Source: CAINEC01 sp046303115 (lineage in GTDB: Bacteria > Bacteroidota > Bacteroidia > AKYH767-A > OLB10). From it: a stretch of DNA of 64,000 nucleotides. This document shows positions 1 to 7,651 of the stretch, piece after piece. The translations under genes and the position numbers were made by a program. The stretch is taken from assembly GCA_046303115.1 (NCBI GenBank), contig JBKCGZ010000026.1, positions 1 through 64,000 of the forward strand, read 5' to 3'. The first letter of the stretch is position 1. Each line of letters begins with the position of its first letter. A model generated the notes under the pieces. The model ran no database searches. It saw nothing but the letters and a program-made list of their open reading frames with translations, and was not told the DNA's origin.

Positions 1-159
1 GTAGAAATGAATATCATTAAGAAAGCTGGATCTTGGTTCAGTTACGGCGATACGAAATTAGGTCAGGGACGTGATGCGGTTAAGCAATTACTTCATGACA
101 ATCCAGAGTTATGTGACGAAATCGAAAATAAAATTCGTGAAGCGCTAGCTGCGAACTAA
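1..159 (+). CDS. recA: RecA recombinase, C-terminal fragment
   Basis: The window opens inside a reading frame that runs from base 1 to a TAA at 157-159 and encodes 52 residues. The segment KKAGSWFSYGDTKLGQGRD followed by an acidic tail is the conserved C-terminal end of bacterial RecA, the ATP-dependent strand-exchange protein of homologous recombination and SOS induction. The ATPase core lies upstream, outside the window. A strong intrinsic terminator follows the stop by about 20 bases, so recA ends its transcription unit here. Confidence 0.93.
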   Translation, partial: VEMNIIKKAGSWFSYGDTKLGQGRDAVKQLLHDNPELCDEIENKIREALAAN

Positions 160-176
160 AATATTTTTATTGGTTG

Positions 177-209
177 AAAAGGGTAAAGCGAAGGTTTTAC
201 CCTTTTTTT
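177..209 (+). terminator. Rho-independent terminator of recA
   Basis: The arms GGGTAAA (181-187) and TTTACCC (196-202), flanked by A4 and T7 runs, form a stem followed by a U tract, 18 bases after the recA stop codon. Confidence 0.85.
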
Positions 210-233
210 ATGCTCTTAATTGTCGATTTCAAT

Positions 234-241
234 TAGATTTG
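234..241 (+). promoter_or_regulatory. TAnnTTTG promoter box, TPR lipoprotein gene
   Basis: TAGATTTG matches the Bacteroidota -7 consensus TAnnTTTG. It lies 15 bases before the ATG at 257 and downstream of the recA terminator. No clear -33 TTTG is visible. Confidence 0.5.
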
Positions 242-256
242 TGAATCAGAAAAATT

Positions 257-1315
257 ATGTCGAAGAAATATACAAACTACTTATCTCAGCTTTTGATGTT
301 AGCCATTTTTGCTCTATTGGTTTCTTGTGGAGGAACATCTAAAAAAGGTAATCAAAAAGCAAATATTGTTAAAGATACTACTGCTTTAGGAAAGCAAATT
401 GCGGAAATAAGTTTGAAAATAGGAGAGGATCCGAAAAATGCAGATTTGTATAATCAGCGTGCTAAGTTGCATTTGCAGCGTAAAGACGTAGGAAATGCAT
501 TAATCGACATGAATCAGGCGCTTTCAATTGATACAACTAAAGCCGATTACTTCTTAACTCTTGCAGATGCACATTTTGCAGCCAGTAAAGTAGCAAAGTC
601 AAAATCAGCCTTAGAAAAATGTTTATCCTTAGATCCTAAAAATAAAGATGCACATCAGAAACTTGCCGAACTTTATTTTTATGCGACGCAGTACAAAGAA
701 GCATTAGCCCAAATTGATGAGGTTATTAAGATTGATATTAATAGTTCACCAGCTTATTTTTTCAGAGGGATGTGTTACCGTGATATGGGTGATACCGCAA
801 AGGCAATTTCAAGTTTTCAAACGGCAACTGAGCAAAATCCAAAAGACTTTAATTCCTATTTGCAGATTGCCATGATGTATCATGCAAAACAAAATGAGCT
901 TGCAATTCAATACTACGACGCAGCGTTAAGAGCAAATCCAAAAGTAGCTGATATTTATTACGACCGAGGATTGTATTATCAGGATATTGCTGGTGATTTC
1001 GACAAAGCCATTCAGGATTATACTAGTTGCCTTGAGATTAATCCTAAAGACTTGAGAGCGCATTTCGCATTAGGCTTTGTCCATTATGAATACCTGAAAA
1101 TTTATGATGTTGCGATAAAGCATTATACAGATGCACTAAACATCGACCCCAATTATGCAGAGGCATCTTTTAATAGAGGGTTATGTTATGAGGCACTAGG
1201 AAATGTAGCAGCTGCATCCACTGATTATAACCAGGCTCTTTCCGTCCGTAAAGATTATAAAGCGGCAAAAGAAGGTTTACAACGAGTAAGTGGAGGAGTG
1301 AAGGTTACTCGATAG
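257..1315 (+). CDS. TPR-repeat lipoprotein
   Basis: This 352-residue protein begins with a lipoprotein signal peptide. A hydrophobic stretch (residues 10-22) ends in LVSC, so Cys24 is the probable lipidated residue. From about residue 45 to the end it consists of tandem tetratricopeptide repeats with the usual A, Y/F, A and P positions (for example ALAQIDEVIKID and FNRGLCYEALGNVAAA), giving about eight helix pairs. TPR lipoproteins are protein-interaction scaffolds at the envelope, and no specific partner can be inferred. The gene has its own promoter box and its last 11 bases overlap the end of the convergent S4-domain gene. Confidence 0.85.
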   Translation: MSKKYTNYLSQLLMLAIFALLVSCGGTSKKGNQKANIVKDTTALGKQIAEISLKIGEDPKNADLYNQRAKLHLQRKDVGNALIDMNQALSIDTTKADYFLTLADAHFAASKVAKSKSALEKCLSLDPKNKDAHQKLAELYFYATQYKEALAQIDEVIKIDINSSPAYFFRGMCYRDMGDTAKAISSFQTATEQNPKDFNSYLQIAMMYHAKQNELAIQYYDAALRANPKVADIYYDRGLYYQDIAGDFDKAIQDYTSCLEINPKDLRAHFALGFVHYEYLKIYDVAIKHYTDALNIDPNYAEASFNRGLCYEALGNVAAASTDYNQALSVRKDYKAAKEGLQRVSGGVKVTR

Positions 1316-1526
1316 TAATTTCAATCTCATCACTAATTAGTATTTTGTCCCCAGCACGTAGTTTGGCTCTATAACGAGTTTCTATATTTCCGTTTAGTCG
1401 TATCTCCTCATTATCGACCATCATTTTTGCTTCGCTTCCGTGCTCTGCAATGCCCAATAATTTTAATAATTTGATAAGTTCAATGAATTCAGCTGTTAGC
1501 TGAAAGGTGTGCTTTTGCATGTTCAT
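1305..1526 (-). CDS. S4-domain RNA-binding protein (YbcJ-like)
   Basis: This 73-residue protein is a single S4 RNA-binding fold, with the motif ELIKLLKLLGIAEHGSEAK followed by V-x-L-N-G-x-x-E-T-R and G-D-K-I. Proteins of this size with a lone S4 domain belong to the YbcJ-like family, thought to act on rRNA or ribosome assembly; the exact role is not known. It lies just downstream of the rplT terminator on the same strand, so it may be reached by read-through from the ribosomal operon. The start is at 1526, or possibly at the second Met (1520). Confidence 0.8.
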   Translation of the reverse strand: MNMQKHTFQLTAEFIELIKLLKLLGIAEHGSEAKMMVDNEEIRLNGNIETRYRAKLRAGDKILISDEIEITIE

Positions 1527-1540
1527 TTGATTGTTGATTC

Positions 1541-1573
1541 AAAAAAAAATCCTCCCGTAAAGGAGGATTTTTA
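1541..1573 (-). terminator. Rho-independent terminator after rplT
   Basis: A perfect nine-base-pair stem, AAATCCTCC (1547-1555) with GGAGGATTT (1562-1570), has a six-base loop. Read on the minus strand it ends in a long T tract, 15 bases beyond the rplT stop. Confidence 0.85.
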
Positions 1574-1588
1574 ACGAAGTCTGATTTT

Positions 1589-1933
1589 TTATTTTACCGA
1601 ATTTAAGATGGCTTCGAAAGCCTGCGGATTATTCATCGCTAAGTCTGCTAAGACTTTACGGTTGATGTCTACATGACTCTTATGGATAGCACCCATAAAT
1701 TGAGAGTAAGACATTCCATGCATGCGAGCTGCTGCATTGATACGCTGAATCCATAGAGCACGGAAACTGCGTTTTTTAGCTTTACGATCGCGGTAAGCGT
1801 ATTGTAAACCTTTTTCGACGGTGTTTTTGGCAACCGTCCATACATTTTTACGTGAACCCCAATTACCTTTGGCAAGTTTTAAAACCTTTTTACGTTTTGC
1901 CTTTGAGGCCACATGATTGACTGAACGTGGCAT
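1589..1933 (-). CDS. rplT: 50S ribosomal protein L20
   Basis: This 114-residue basic protein starts MPRSVNHVASKAKRKKVLKL and contains the conserved L20 segments RDRKAKKRSFRALWIQRIN and MSYSQFM. L20 binds 23S rRNA early in large-subunit assembly. It is the last gene of the minus-strand unit thrS-infC-rpmI-rplT, a widely conserved order, and is followed by a strong terminator. In several phyla L20 represses its own operon; the rpmI-rplT spacer here contains candidate hairpins, noted separately. Confidence 0.98.
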   Translation of the reverse strand: MPRSVNHVASKAKRKKVLKLAKGNWGSRKNVWTVAKNTVEKGLQYAYRDRKAKKRSFRALWIQRINAAARMHGMSYSQFMGAIHKSHVDINRKVLADLAMNNPQAFEAILNSVK

Positions 1934-1949
1934 AATGTTTTTGTTTTTT

Positions 1950-1969
1950 GGCGATAGCGCCCTTTCGGG
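1950..1969 (-). promoter_or_regulatory. Overlapping small hairpins in the rpmI-rplT spacer
   Basis: GGCG-ATAG-CGCC (1950-1961) can form one hairpin and CCC-TTTC-GGG (1960-1969) a second that shares bases with the first. They sit within the 92-base gap before rplT, so mutually exclusive folding is possible. There is no direct evidence of regulation. Confidence 0.22.
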
Positions 1970-2025
1970 ACTTTAAGCTATTTACCGGGTTAGAAATTAA
2001 TTTGTTTTTGTTTTTTTGTGATCAA

Positions 2026-2223
2026 TTAAGCTACACACAACATACGCTTAACACGGAACTCATCAGACTCGTGAACAAGTCCAGATGCAGTTAAGTGACG
2101 CTTACGGTCTGTGTCTTTCTTCGTCAAGATGTGACGTTTGAAAGCATGCTTTCTTTTGATCTTTCCAGTGCCTGTAAGCTTGAAACGCTTTTTCGCACTA
2201 GAGTTGGATTTCATTTTAGGCAT
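2026..2223 (-). CDS. rpmI: 50S ribosomal protein L35
   Basis: This 65-residue protein starts MPKMKSNSSAKKRFKLTGTG and contains KRKHAFKRHILTKK, the diagnostic L35 motif. It is a small basic component of the large ribosomal subunit. It lies 35 bases downstream of infC and 92 bases upstream of rplT in the conserved translation operon. Length and gene order are normal. Confidence 0.98.
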   Translation of the reverse strand: MPKMKSNSSAKKRFKLTGTGKIKRKHAFKRHILTKKDTDRKRHLTASGLVHESDEFRVKRMLCVA

Positions 2224-2258
2224 TTTGAATTTATTTTTATTGACTTCGTTTTTTCTAA

Positions 2259-2855
2259 TTATTCAGCAGCATCGCTATTCTTTGCTGGCTTTACTACTTT
2301 TTTGTTTGGAAGTGGTGCAATGTGAATGAACATTCTGTTTCCTTCCAACTTTGGCATTAATTCCACCTTTCCGTACTCTTGAAGCTCTTGCGCAAATTTC
2401 AAAAGGATAATTTCCCCCTTCTCTTTGTATGCAATTGCTCTTCCTCTAAAGTGAACATAAGCCTTTACTTTTGCCCCTTCTTCTAAGAACTTAATGGCAT
2501 GCTTTACTTTGAAGTTGAAGTCATGTTCATCGGTATTAGGGCCAAATCGAACTTCTTTCAAAACTTGTTTAGCAGCTTTTGCCTTCGTTTCTTTTTCTTT
2601 CTTCTTGCGCTCGTATAAGAACTTTTGATAATCTACAATCTTACAAACCGGAGGATCAGCTTGCGCTGCGATTTCTACTAAGTCTAACCCTTTATCTTCT
2701 GCAAGTTTTAGGGCTTCTTCAATAGAAACTACGGTAGGCTCGCCACCTTCTCCGACTAAACGAACTCGCGATGCACGAATTTTATCGTTGATGCGATGTT
2801 CTGCTTCCTTTTTTACCGGTCCGCGGTTCCACGGACGATTAAATGATGTTGCTAT
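2259..2855 (-). CDS. infC: Translation initiation factor IF-3 (ATA start)
   Basis: IF-3 binds the 30S subunit, prevents premature 50S joining and checks the start codon. The N-terminal domain (INDKIRASRVRLVGEGGEP), the linker rich in Lys/Glu (FLYERKKKEKETKAKAAKQ) and the C-terminal domain (EVRFGPNTDEHDF) are all present, giving 198 residues. No ATG, GTG or TTG start gives the full length. The frame is closed by TAA at 2868-2870, and the codons between that stop and the conserved SFNRPWNRGP are AAT, TTT, ACA, GCT, ATA and GCA. ATA at 2853-2855 is therefore the most likely start. Rare infC start codons (AUU in E. coli) allow IF-3 to repress its own synthesis. A shorter start at TTG 2561 would remove the whole N-terminal domain and is rejected. 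thrS lies 32 bases upstream. Confidence 0.92.
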   Translation of the reverse strand: MATSFNRPWNRGPVKKEAEHRINDKIRASRVRLVGEGGEPTVVSIEEALKLAEDKGLDLVEIAAQADPPVCKIVDYQKFLYERKKKEKETKAKAAKQVLKEVRFGPNTDEHDFNFKVKHAIKFLEEGAKVKAYVHFRGRAIAYKEKGEIILLKFAQELQEYGKVELMPKLEGNRMFIHIAPLPNKKVVKPAKNSDAAE

Positions 2856-2887
2856 AGCTGTAAAATTTTAAATTAATCTACTCTTAA

Positions 2888-4825
2888 TTATGCATTCAAC
2901 ATATCGTTGATTTCCTTGTTAATTCGATCAGATAAGTCCTGAACACTCATACTTCCCTGATCTCCTTTACCATGCTGACGAATTGAAACGGTTCCTTCTG
3001 CCTCTTCTTTCTCTCCGATGATCAGCATATAAGGGACTTTCTTAATTTCTGCATCACGGATTTTCTTACCTATCTTCTCATCACGGTCATCAACGAGCCC
3101 GCGAATATCGGAATTTCTTAGCAATTGTAAAACTTTTTTTGCATATCCGTTGAATTTCTCTGAGATTGGAAGGATAGAAACCTGCTGTGGAGCTAACCAA
3201 AGCGGGAAATTACCTGCAAAATGCTCAATCAAGAACCCAATAAAGCGCTCATGTGTTCCCAATGGAGCACGATGAATACAAATCGGCGTCTCCATTTCAT
3301 TGTTGGCATTTCGGAATGTTAACCCAAAACGAGCTGGCACCGCGAAGTCAACCTGATTAGTGGCCAAGGTAAACTCTCTTCCGATAGCACTCCAAACCTG
3401 AACGTCAATCTTAGGTCCGTAGAAAGCACCCTCATCAGGAACTTCAATATACGGAATCTTTGAATCAATCAAAACCTGACGAACCATGTCCTCCGTTTGT
3501 TTCCATAACTCCGGATTGTCAACGTATTTTTTTCCTAATTTTTCAGGAGCATGAGTCGAGAAACGCATCACGTATTTTTCAATTCCGAATACTCTGAAAT
3601 ATTTCAAATACATTTCGTTAACTGCATTGAACTCGTCTGAGAATTGCTCTTTAGTACAGTAGATATGAGCATCATTCATTTGCAATGAACGTACACGCAT
3701 CAACCCAAATAACTCCCCACTTTGCTCGTATCGGTAACAGGTACCGTATTCTGCTAAACGGATTGGTAAATCTCTGTAACTAGGATTTAATTCTTTGAAG
3801 ATTTTGTGGTGATGAGGACAGTTCATGGCCTTCAAATAGTACTTTTCACCATCTAAATCCATCGCAGGGAACATACTGTCTTCGTAATATGGTAAGTGTC
3901 CCGAAGTCTTGTACATATTCTCCTTTGCTAAGTGAGGCGTACGAACGCGACTATAGCCAGCGCTGTTCTCTGTCTTCTTAGCTAGTTTTTCTAATTCTTC
4001 AATTAAAACACCTCCGTTAGGTAACCAAAGCGGTAATCCTGGACCTACATCATCATCAAAAGTGAAGATTTCCATTTCCTTTCCAATCTTACGATGATCT
4101 CTTTTCTTCGCTTCTTCCAACATCGCAACATATTCATCCAACTCGGATTTTTTCGGGAAAGTGATTCCGTAAATACGTGTTAATTGAGGGTTGCTAGAGT
4201 CATTTTTCCAATAAGCTCCGGCAACGTTTGTTAATTTAATTGCCTTGATATAGCCAGTATGTGGAATATGTGGTCCACGACATAAGTCGGTGAAATTTCC
4301 TTGAGTGTAAAGCGAGATAGTTCCGTCTTCTAATCCACTTAATAAATCCAGTTTGTATTGATCATCTTTTTCAGTGAAGTAGCTAACCGCATCTGCTTTT
4401 GAAATTTCTTTTCTTTCGAAAACATTACTTTGCTTAGCTAGCTCAGCCATCTTGTCTTCGATTTTCTTCAAATCATCTGCAGAGAAAGCTTGTCCGCAAA
4501 AATCAACGTCATAGTAAAAACCATTCTGTACTGATGGTCCTACCCAAAATTTAATTCCTGGGTAAAAACTCTCTAAAGCTTCCGCCATTAAGTGAGCAGA
4601 TGAATGCCACATAGTGCTTTTGCCATCAGCATCATTCCAGGTTAAAAGTTGCAGTGATGCATCTTCATTGATTGGTCTAGATAAGTCACGAACTTCTCCG
4701 TTTACCTTAGCGGCTAAAACATTTCTCGCTAACCCTTCGCTAATCGATTTAGCGATATCCATTGCATTCGTTCCTTTCGGATATTCACGCACTGAATTAT
4801 CAGGTAATGTAATTTTTATATTCAT
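2888..4825 (-). CDS. thrS: Threonyl-tRNA synthetase
   Basis: This 645-residue class II synthetase attaches threonine to its tRNA. In order it has an N-terminal TGS domain (residues 1-60), the editing domain with the HxxxH motif HSSAHLMAEAL near residue 75, the catalytic core with zinc ligands in MKAMNCPHHHKIF, motif 2 around RYEQSGELFGLMRVR, and a C-terminal anticodon-binding domain (LAPQQVSILPISEKF). Length is typical. It is the first gene of the operon continuing to infC, rpmI and rplT, with its own promoter box 16 bases upstream. Confidence 0.97.
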   Translation of the reverse strand: MNIKITLPDNSVREYPKGTNAMDIAKSISEGLARNVLAAKVNGEVRDLSRPINEDASLQLLTWNDADGKSTMWHSSAHLMAEALESFYPGIKFWVGPSVQNGFYYDVDFCGQAFSADDLKKIEDKMAELAKQSNVFERKEISKADAVSYFTEKDDQYKLDLLSGLEDGTISLYTQGNFTDLCRGPHIPHTGYIKAIKLTNVAGAYWKNDSSNPQLTRIYGITFPKKSELDEYVAMLEEAKKRDHRKIGKEMEIFTFDDDVGPGLPLWLPNGGVLIEELEKLAKKTENSAGYSRVRTPHLAKENMYKTSGHLPYYEDSMFPAMDLDGEKYYLKAMNCPHHHKIFKELNPSYRDLPIRLAEYGTCYRYEQSGELFGLMRVRSLQMNDAHIYCTKEQFSDEFNAVNEMYLKYFRVFGIEKYVMRFSTHAPEKLGKKYVDNPELWKQTEDMVRQVLIDSKIPYIEVPDEGAFYGPKIDVQVWSAIGREFTLATNQVDFAVPARFGLTFRNANNEMETPICIHRAPLGTHERFIGFLIEHFAGNFPLWLAPQQVSILPISEKFNGYAKKVLQLLRNSDIRGLVDDRDEKIGKKIRDAEIKKVPYMLIIGEKEEAEGTVSIRQHGKGDQGSMSVQDLSDRINKEINDMLNA

Positions 4826-4841
4826 AGAATTTATAGTGGTG

Positions 4842-4849
4842 CAAATATA
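4842..4849 (-). promoter_or_regulatory. TAnnTTTG promoter box of thrS operon
   Basis: On the minus strand TATATTTG followed by C matches the Bacteroidota -7 consensus, 16 bases before the thrS ATG. It is the only such box seen for the translation operon. Confidence 0.6.
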
Positions 4850-4963
4850 ATCTGCTTAATCAAGGAATTTATCGAAAGAGCTATATTTTTTTGAAGGGTT
4901 TTAAACTGAAACATATGATTTATGTTACATGTAGTGATTTTAGGGTTTTTCACATGTGAGTTT

Positions 4964-4971
4964 TACATTTG
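4964..4971 (+). promoter_or_regulatory. TAnnTTTG box with leaderless spacing
   Basis: TACATTTG ends five bases before the A of the ATG at 4976. Since transcription in Bacteroidota starts about five to seven bases after this box, the mRNA should begin at or near the start codon. This argues against the longer frame starting at 4922. Confidence 0.6.
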
Positions 4972-4975
4972 TCGA

Positions 4976-5317
4976 ATGAAAGATAAGTTCTCATTTTTTG
5001 AAGATGTTTATGCCGTTGTTCGTTTGATTCCTCGTGGGCGTGTGACGAGTTATGGGGCCATAGCAAAATACCTTGGTACTGCAAAGTCAGCCAGAATGGT
5101 AGGATGGGCTATGAATGCTTGTCACGAGGTGTTGCCTCCAGTGCCGGCTCATCGTGTAGTCAATCGACAAGGCTTGCTCTCCGGGAAAAATCACTTCCAC
5201 GAAGTAAACGAAATGGAAAATCGCTTGAAGGAAGAAGGCGTGAATGTGATTGCTGATCAAATTCAGGATTTTCATCTCTTTTTCTGGGACCCTACAGTGG
5301 AATTAGCAATGGAATAG
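4976..5317 (+). CDS. Alkyltransferase-like DNA-repair protein (ATL, MGMT family)
   Basis: This 113-residue protein has the DNA-binding domain of O6-methylguanine-DNA methyltransferase: IPRGRVTSYGAIAKYLG, the arginine finger in SARMVGWAMN and the active-site loop. The loop reads PAHRVV, with Ala58 where active methyltransferases have the acceptor Cys (PCHRV). Proteins with this substitution are alkyltransferase-like proteins, which bind O6-alkylguanine without repairing it and hand the lesion to nucleotide excision repair. The start is set at 4976 because family homology begins there and a promoter box sits directly upstream. It is divergent from thrS. Confidence 0.85.
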   Translation: MKDKFSFFEDVYAVVRLIPRGRVTSYGAIAKYLGTAKSARMVGWAMNACHEVLPPVPAHRVVNRQGLLSGKNHFHEVNEMENRLKEEGVNVIADQIQDFHLFFWDPTVELAME

Positions 5318-5377
5318 TTTGTTTTTAGGTTGTGAATTAATTGAAGAAATCCGTTGTTATCTTACTCGTTTAAGACT

Positions 5378-5385
5378 TATCTTTG
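5378..5385 (+). promoter_or_regulatory. TAnnTTTG promoter box of the 5413-11093 operon
   Basis: TATCTTTG followed by C lies 27 bases before the ATG at 5413. A TTG near 5354 could serve as a -33 element. Confidence 0.55.
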
Positions 5386-5412
5386 CGAGCGTAAAAATGT
5401 AAGAGTGTAGTT

Positions 5413-7047
5413 ATGGCTGAAAATTTAGAATTTAATAAAAACGAAGATTACAATAAAACCCTTGTAAGTAATTTGAAGCAGCGCCTAGCTAAAGTTGCTG
5501 AAGGTGGAGGAAAGAAGAATGCAGCCAAACAGCATGAAAAAGGAAAGTTGTTGGCTCGTGAAAGAATTAATTACTTACTCGATAAAGACCAACCACAGAT
5601 AGAAATTGGTGCTTTTGCAGCAGAAGGAATGTATGCTGAGCAAGGTGGTTGTCCATCTGCGGGGGTGGTAGTCGTTATAGGATATGTTTCAGGTCGCCAG
5701 TGTATAGTAGTTGCTAATGACGCAACTGTAAAAGCGGGTGCTTGGTTTCCAATGACTGCAAAGAAGAATTTAAGAGCTCAAGAAATATCCATCGAAAATA
5801 AATTACCAATTATTTACTTGGTAGATAGTGCTGGTGTTTACCTTCCTATGCAAGATGAAATTTTTCCTGATAAGGAGCATTTTGGAAGGATTTTCAGAAA
5901 CAATGCAATTATGAGTAGTATGGGAATTATTCAGATTGCTGCGATTATGGGTTCTTGTGTTGCGGGTGGTGCTTATCTTCCAATCATGAGTGATGAAGCG
6001 ATGATAGTTGATAAAACTGGATCGGTGTTTTTAGCTGGATCCTATCTTGTAAAATCTGCAATTGGTGAAGATGTGGATAACGAAACTTTGGGTGGTGCAA
6101 CTACGCAGTGTGAGATTTCCGGTGTTACAGATAATAAATTCCCTAATGACCAATCATGCTTAGATTATATTCGTCGCGTGATGGACAAGCTGGGTAAATT
6201 ACCTGATGCAGGATTTGATAGAAAAGAATCAATGCCTCCTTCAAAAAACGAAAAAGATATTTACGGAATTATTCCAGATGCGCGTGATAAGCAATTTGAA
6301 ATGCGAGAGGTGATTGCGCGCTTAGTTGATAACAGCGAGTTTGATGAGTACAAAGAAAAATATGGTCAATCAATTTTATGTGGTTATGCACGTATAGAAG
6401 GATGGGCTGTTGGAATTGTAGCCAATCAAAGAAAAGTAGTAAAGAGCAAGAAAGGAGAGATGCAATTTGGTGGAGTGATTTATAGCGATAGTGCTGATAA
6501 GGCAGCGCGATTTATCATGAATTGCAATCAACGAAAAATTCCTTTGGTGTTTATTCAGGATGTAACAGGATTTATGGTTGGTTCGCGAAGTGAGCATGGC
6601 GGAATTATTAAAGACGGAGCTAAGATGGTGAATGCAATGTCGAACTCAGTTGTTCCTAAATTTACGATTATAGCAGGTAATTCATATGGTGCTGGAAATT
6701 ATGCGATGTGTGGTAAAGCGTATGATCCTCGTTTAATTGTTTCTTGGCCTAATTCACAATTAGCGGTGATGAGTGGAGCTTCGGCTGCTAAAACATTATT
6801 GCAAATTCAAACTTCTACCATGAAAGCGCAAGGGAAAGAAGTTTCCGAAGAAGAAGAAAAGACATTATTAAAAACCATTACTGATCGATACAACGAGCAA
6901 ACATCACCATACTATGCAGCTTCGCGATTGTGGGTAGATGCGATTATTGATCCATTAGATACACGTAAGTGGATATCAATGGGAATTGAAATGGCTAATC
7001 ACGCTCCTATAGAAAAACCATATAATGTTGGTGTAATTCAAACCTAG
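5413..7047 (+). CDS. Acyl-CoA carboxylase carboxyltransferase (beta) subunit, methylcrotonyl-CoA type
   Basis: This 544-residue protein is a biotin-dependent carboxyltransferase, which moves CO2 from carboxybiotin to an acyl-CoA. It has the two crotonase-like halves of the family. The N-half includes the segment EIFPDKEHFGRIFRNNA and MGSCVAGGAYLPIMSDE; the C-half includes FIQDVTGFMVG and NSYGAGNYAMCGKAYDPR. The EIFPDK segment and the overall pattern resemble methylcrotonyl-CoA carboxylase (leucine breakdown) more than propionyl-CoA carboxylase, but the substrate cannot be fixed by eye. No biotin-carrying alpha subunit is present in the window. It leads a tight operon, with paaY-like starting two bases after its stop. 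Confidence 0.9.
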   Translation: MAENLEFNKNEDYNKTLVSNLKQRLAKVAEGGGKKNAAKQHEKGKLLARERINYLLDKDQPQIEIGAFAAEGMYAEQGGCPSAGVVVVIGYVSGRQCIVVANDATVKAGAWFPMTAKKNLRAQEISIENKLPIIYLVDSAGVYLPMQDEIFPDKEHFGRIFRNNAIMSSMGIIQIAAIMGSCVAGGAYLPIMSDEAMIVDKTGSVFLAGSYLVKSAIGEDVDNETLGGATTQCEISGVTDNKFPNDQSCLDYIRRVMDKLGKLPDAGFDRKESMPPSKNEKDIYGIIPDARDKQFEMREVIARLVDNSEFDEYKEKYGQSILCGYARIEGWAVGIVANQRKVVKSKKGEMQFGGVIYSDSADKAARFIMNCNQRKIPLVFIQDVTGFMVGSRSEHGGIIKDGAKMVNAMSNSVVPKFTIIAGNSYGAGNYAMCGKAYDPRLIVSWPNSQLAVMSGASAAKTLLQIQTSTMKAQGKEVSEEEEKTLLKTITDRYNEQTSPYYAASRLWVDAIIDPLDTRKWISMGIEMANHAPIEKPYNVGVIQT

Positions 7048-7049
7048 TT

Positions 7050-7646
7050 ATGGCAGTATACGAATTCAACGGATATATTCCTGTTGTACATGAATCTTCT
7101 TTCGTACATCCGTTAGCGGTAGTTTCAGGTAATGTGATTATTGGTAAGGATGTTTATATTGCACCAGGTGCTGCAGTTCGTGGCGACTGGGGTGAAATAA
7201 TTATTGAAGATGGGTGCAATGTGCAAGAGAATTGTACGCTGCATATGTTTCCTGGTCAGCAGGTGATTTTACGAAAGGGTGCACATATCGGACATGGAGC
7301 AATAATTCATGGTGCTGAAATAGGAGAGAATGTGCTTGTGGGAATGAATGCGGTAGTGATGGATAGAGTAGTAGTTAATAAAAATTCAATTGTTGGAGCC
7401 CTTTGTTTCGTTCCTGAAGGAATGTCAATTCCTGAACGAAGTATAGCCGTAGGTAATCCTGCAAAAATTATAAAGGAAATGTCGGATGAAATGATTGAAT
7501 GGAAGACAAAAGGAACTGCTTTATATCAACAGTTACCATCTGAATTGCATACTACATTAAAAGAGTGCGAACCTTTAAGAGAAGTTCCTGTAAACAGACC
7601 TCGTCAGCAAGAAATCTATAAAACCTGGAATACCACAAAAAAATAA
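7050..7646 (+). CDS. paaY: PaaY-like hexapeptide-repeat protein (gamma-carbonic anhydrase family)
   Basis: This 198-residue protein is a left-handed beta-helix of hexapeptide repeats. Candidate metal-binding histidines are visible in NCTLHMF and in GHGAIIHG. The length, the C-terminal GNPAKIIKEMSDE helix and the ending PLREVPVNRPRQ agree closely with PaaY, a thioesterase/carbonic-anhydrase-like protein of phenylacetate catabolism. Other phenylacetate genes are not in the window, so the pathway assignment is weaker than the fold. It starts two bases after the carboxyltransferase stop, which suggests translational coupling and a role in acyl-CoA metabolism. Confidence 0.82.
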   Translation: MAVYEFNGYIPVVHESSFVHPLAVVSGNVIIGKDVYIAPGAAVRGDWGEIIIEDGCNVQENCTLHMFPGQQVILRKGAHIGHGAIIHGAEIGENVLVGMNAVVMDRVVVNKNSIVGALCFVPEGMSIPERSIAVGNPAKIIKEMSDEMIEWKTKGTALYQQLPSELHTTLKECEPLREVPVNRPRQQEIYKTWNTTKK

Positions 7647-7651
7647 TTAGC

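Noticed and set aside
2095..2329. Plus-strand reading frames over rpmI and infC
   Set aside because: They are shadow frames antisense to the ribosomal operon, with no promoter box.
2259..2561. A 100-codon IF-3 gene starting with TTG at 2561
   Set aside because: The IF-3 N-terminal domain continues in frame upstream to an ATA codon; the short version would lack half the protein.
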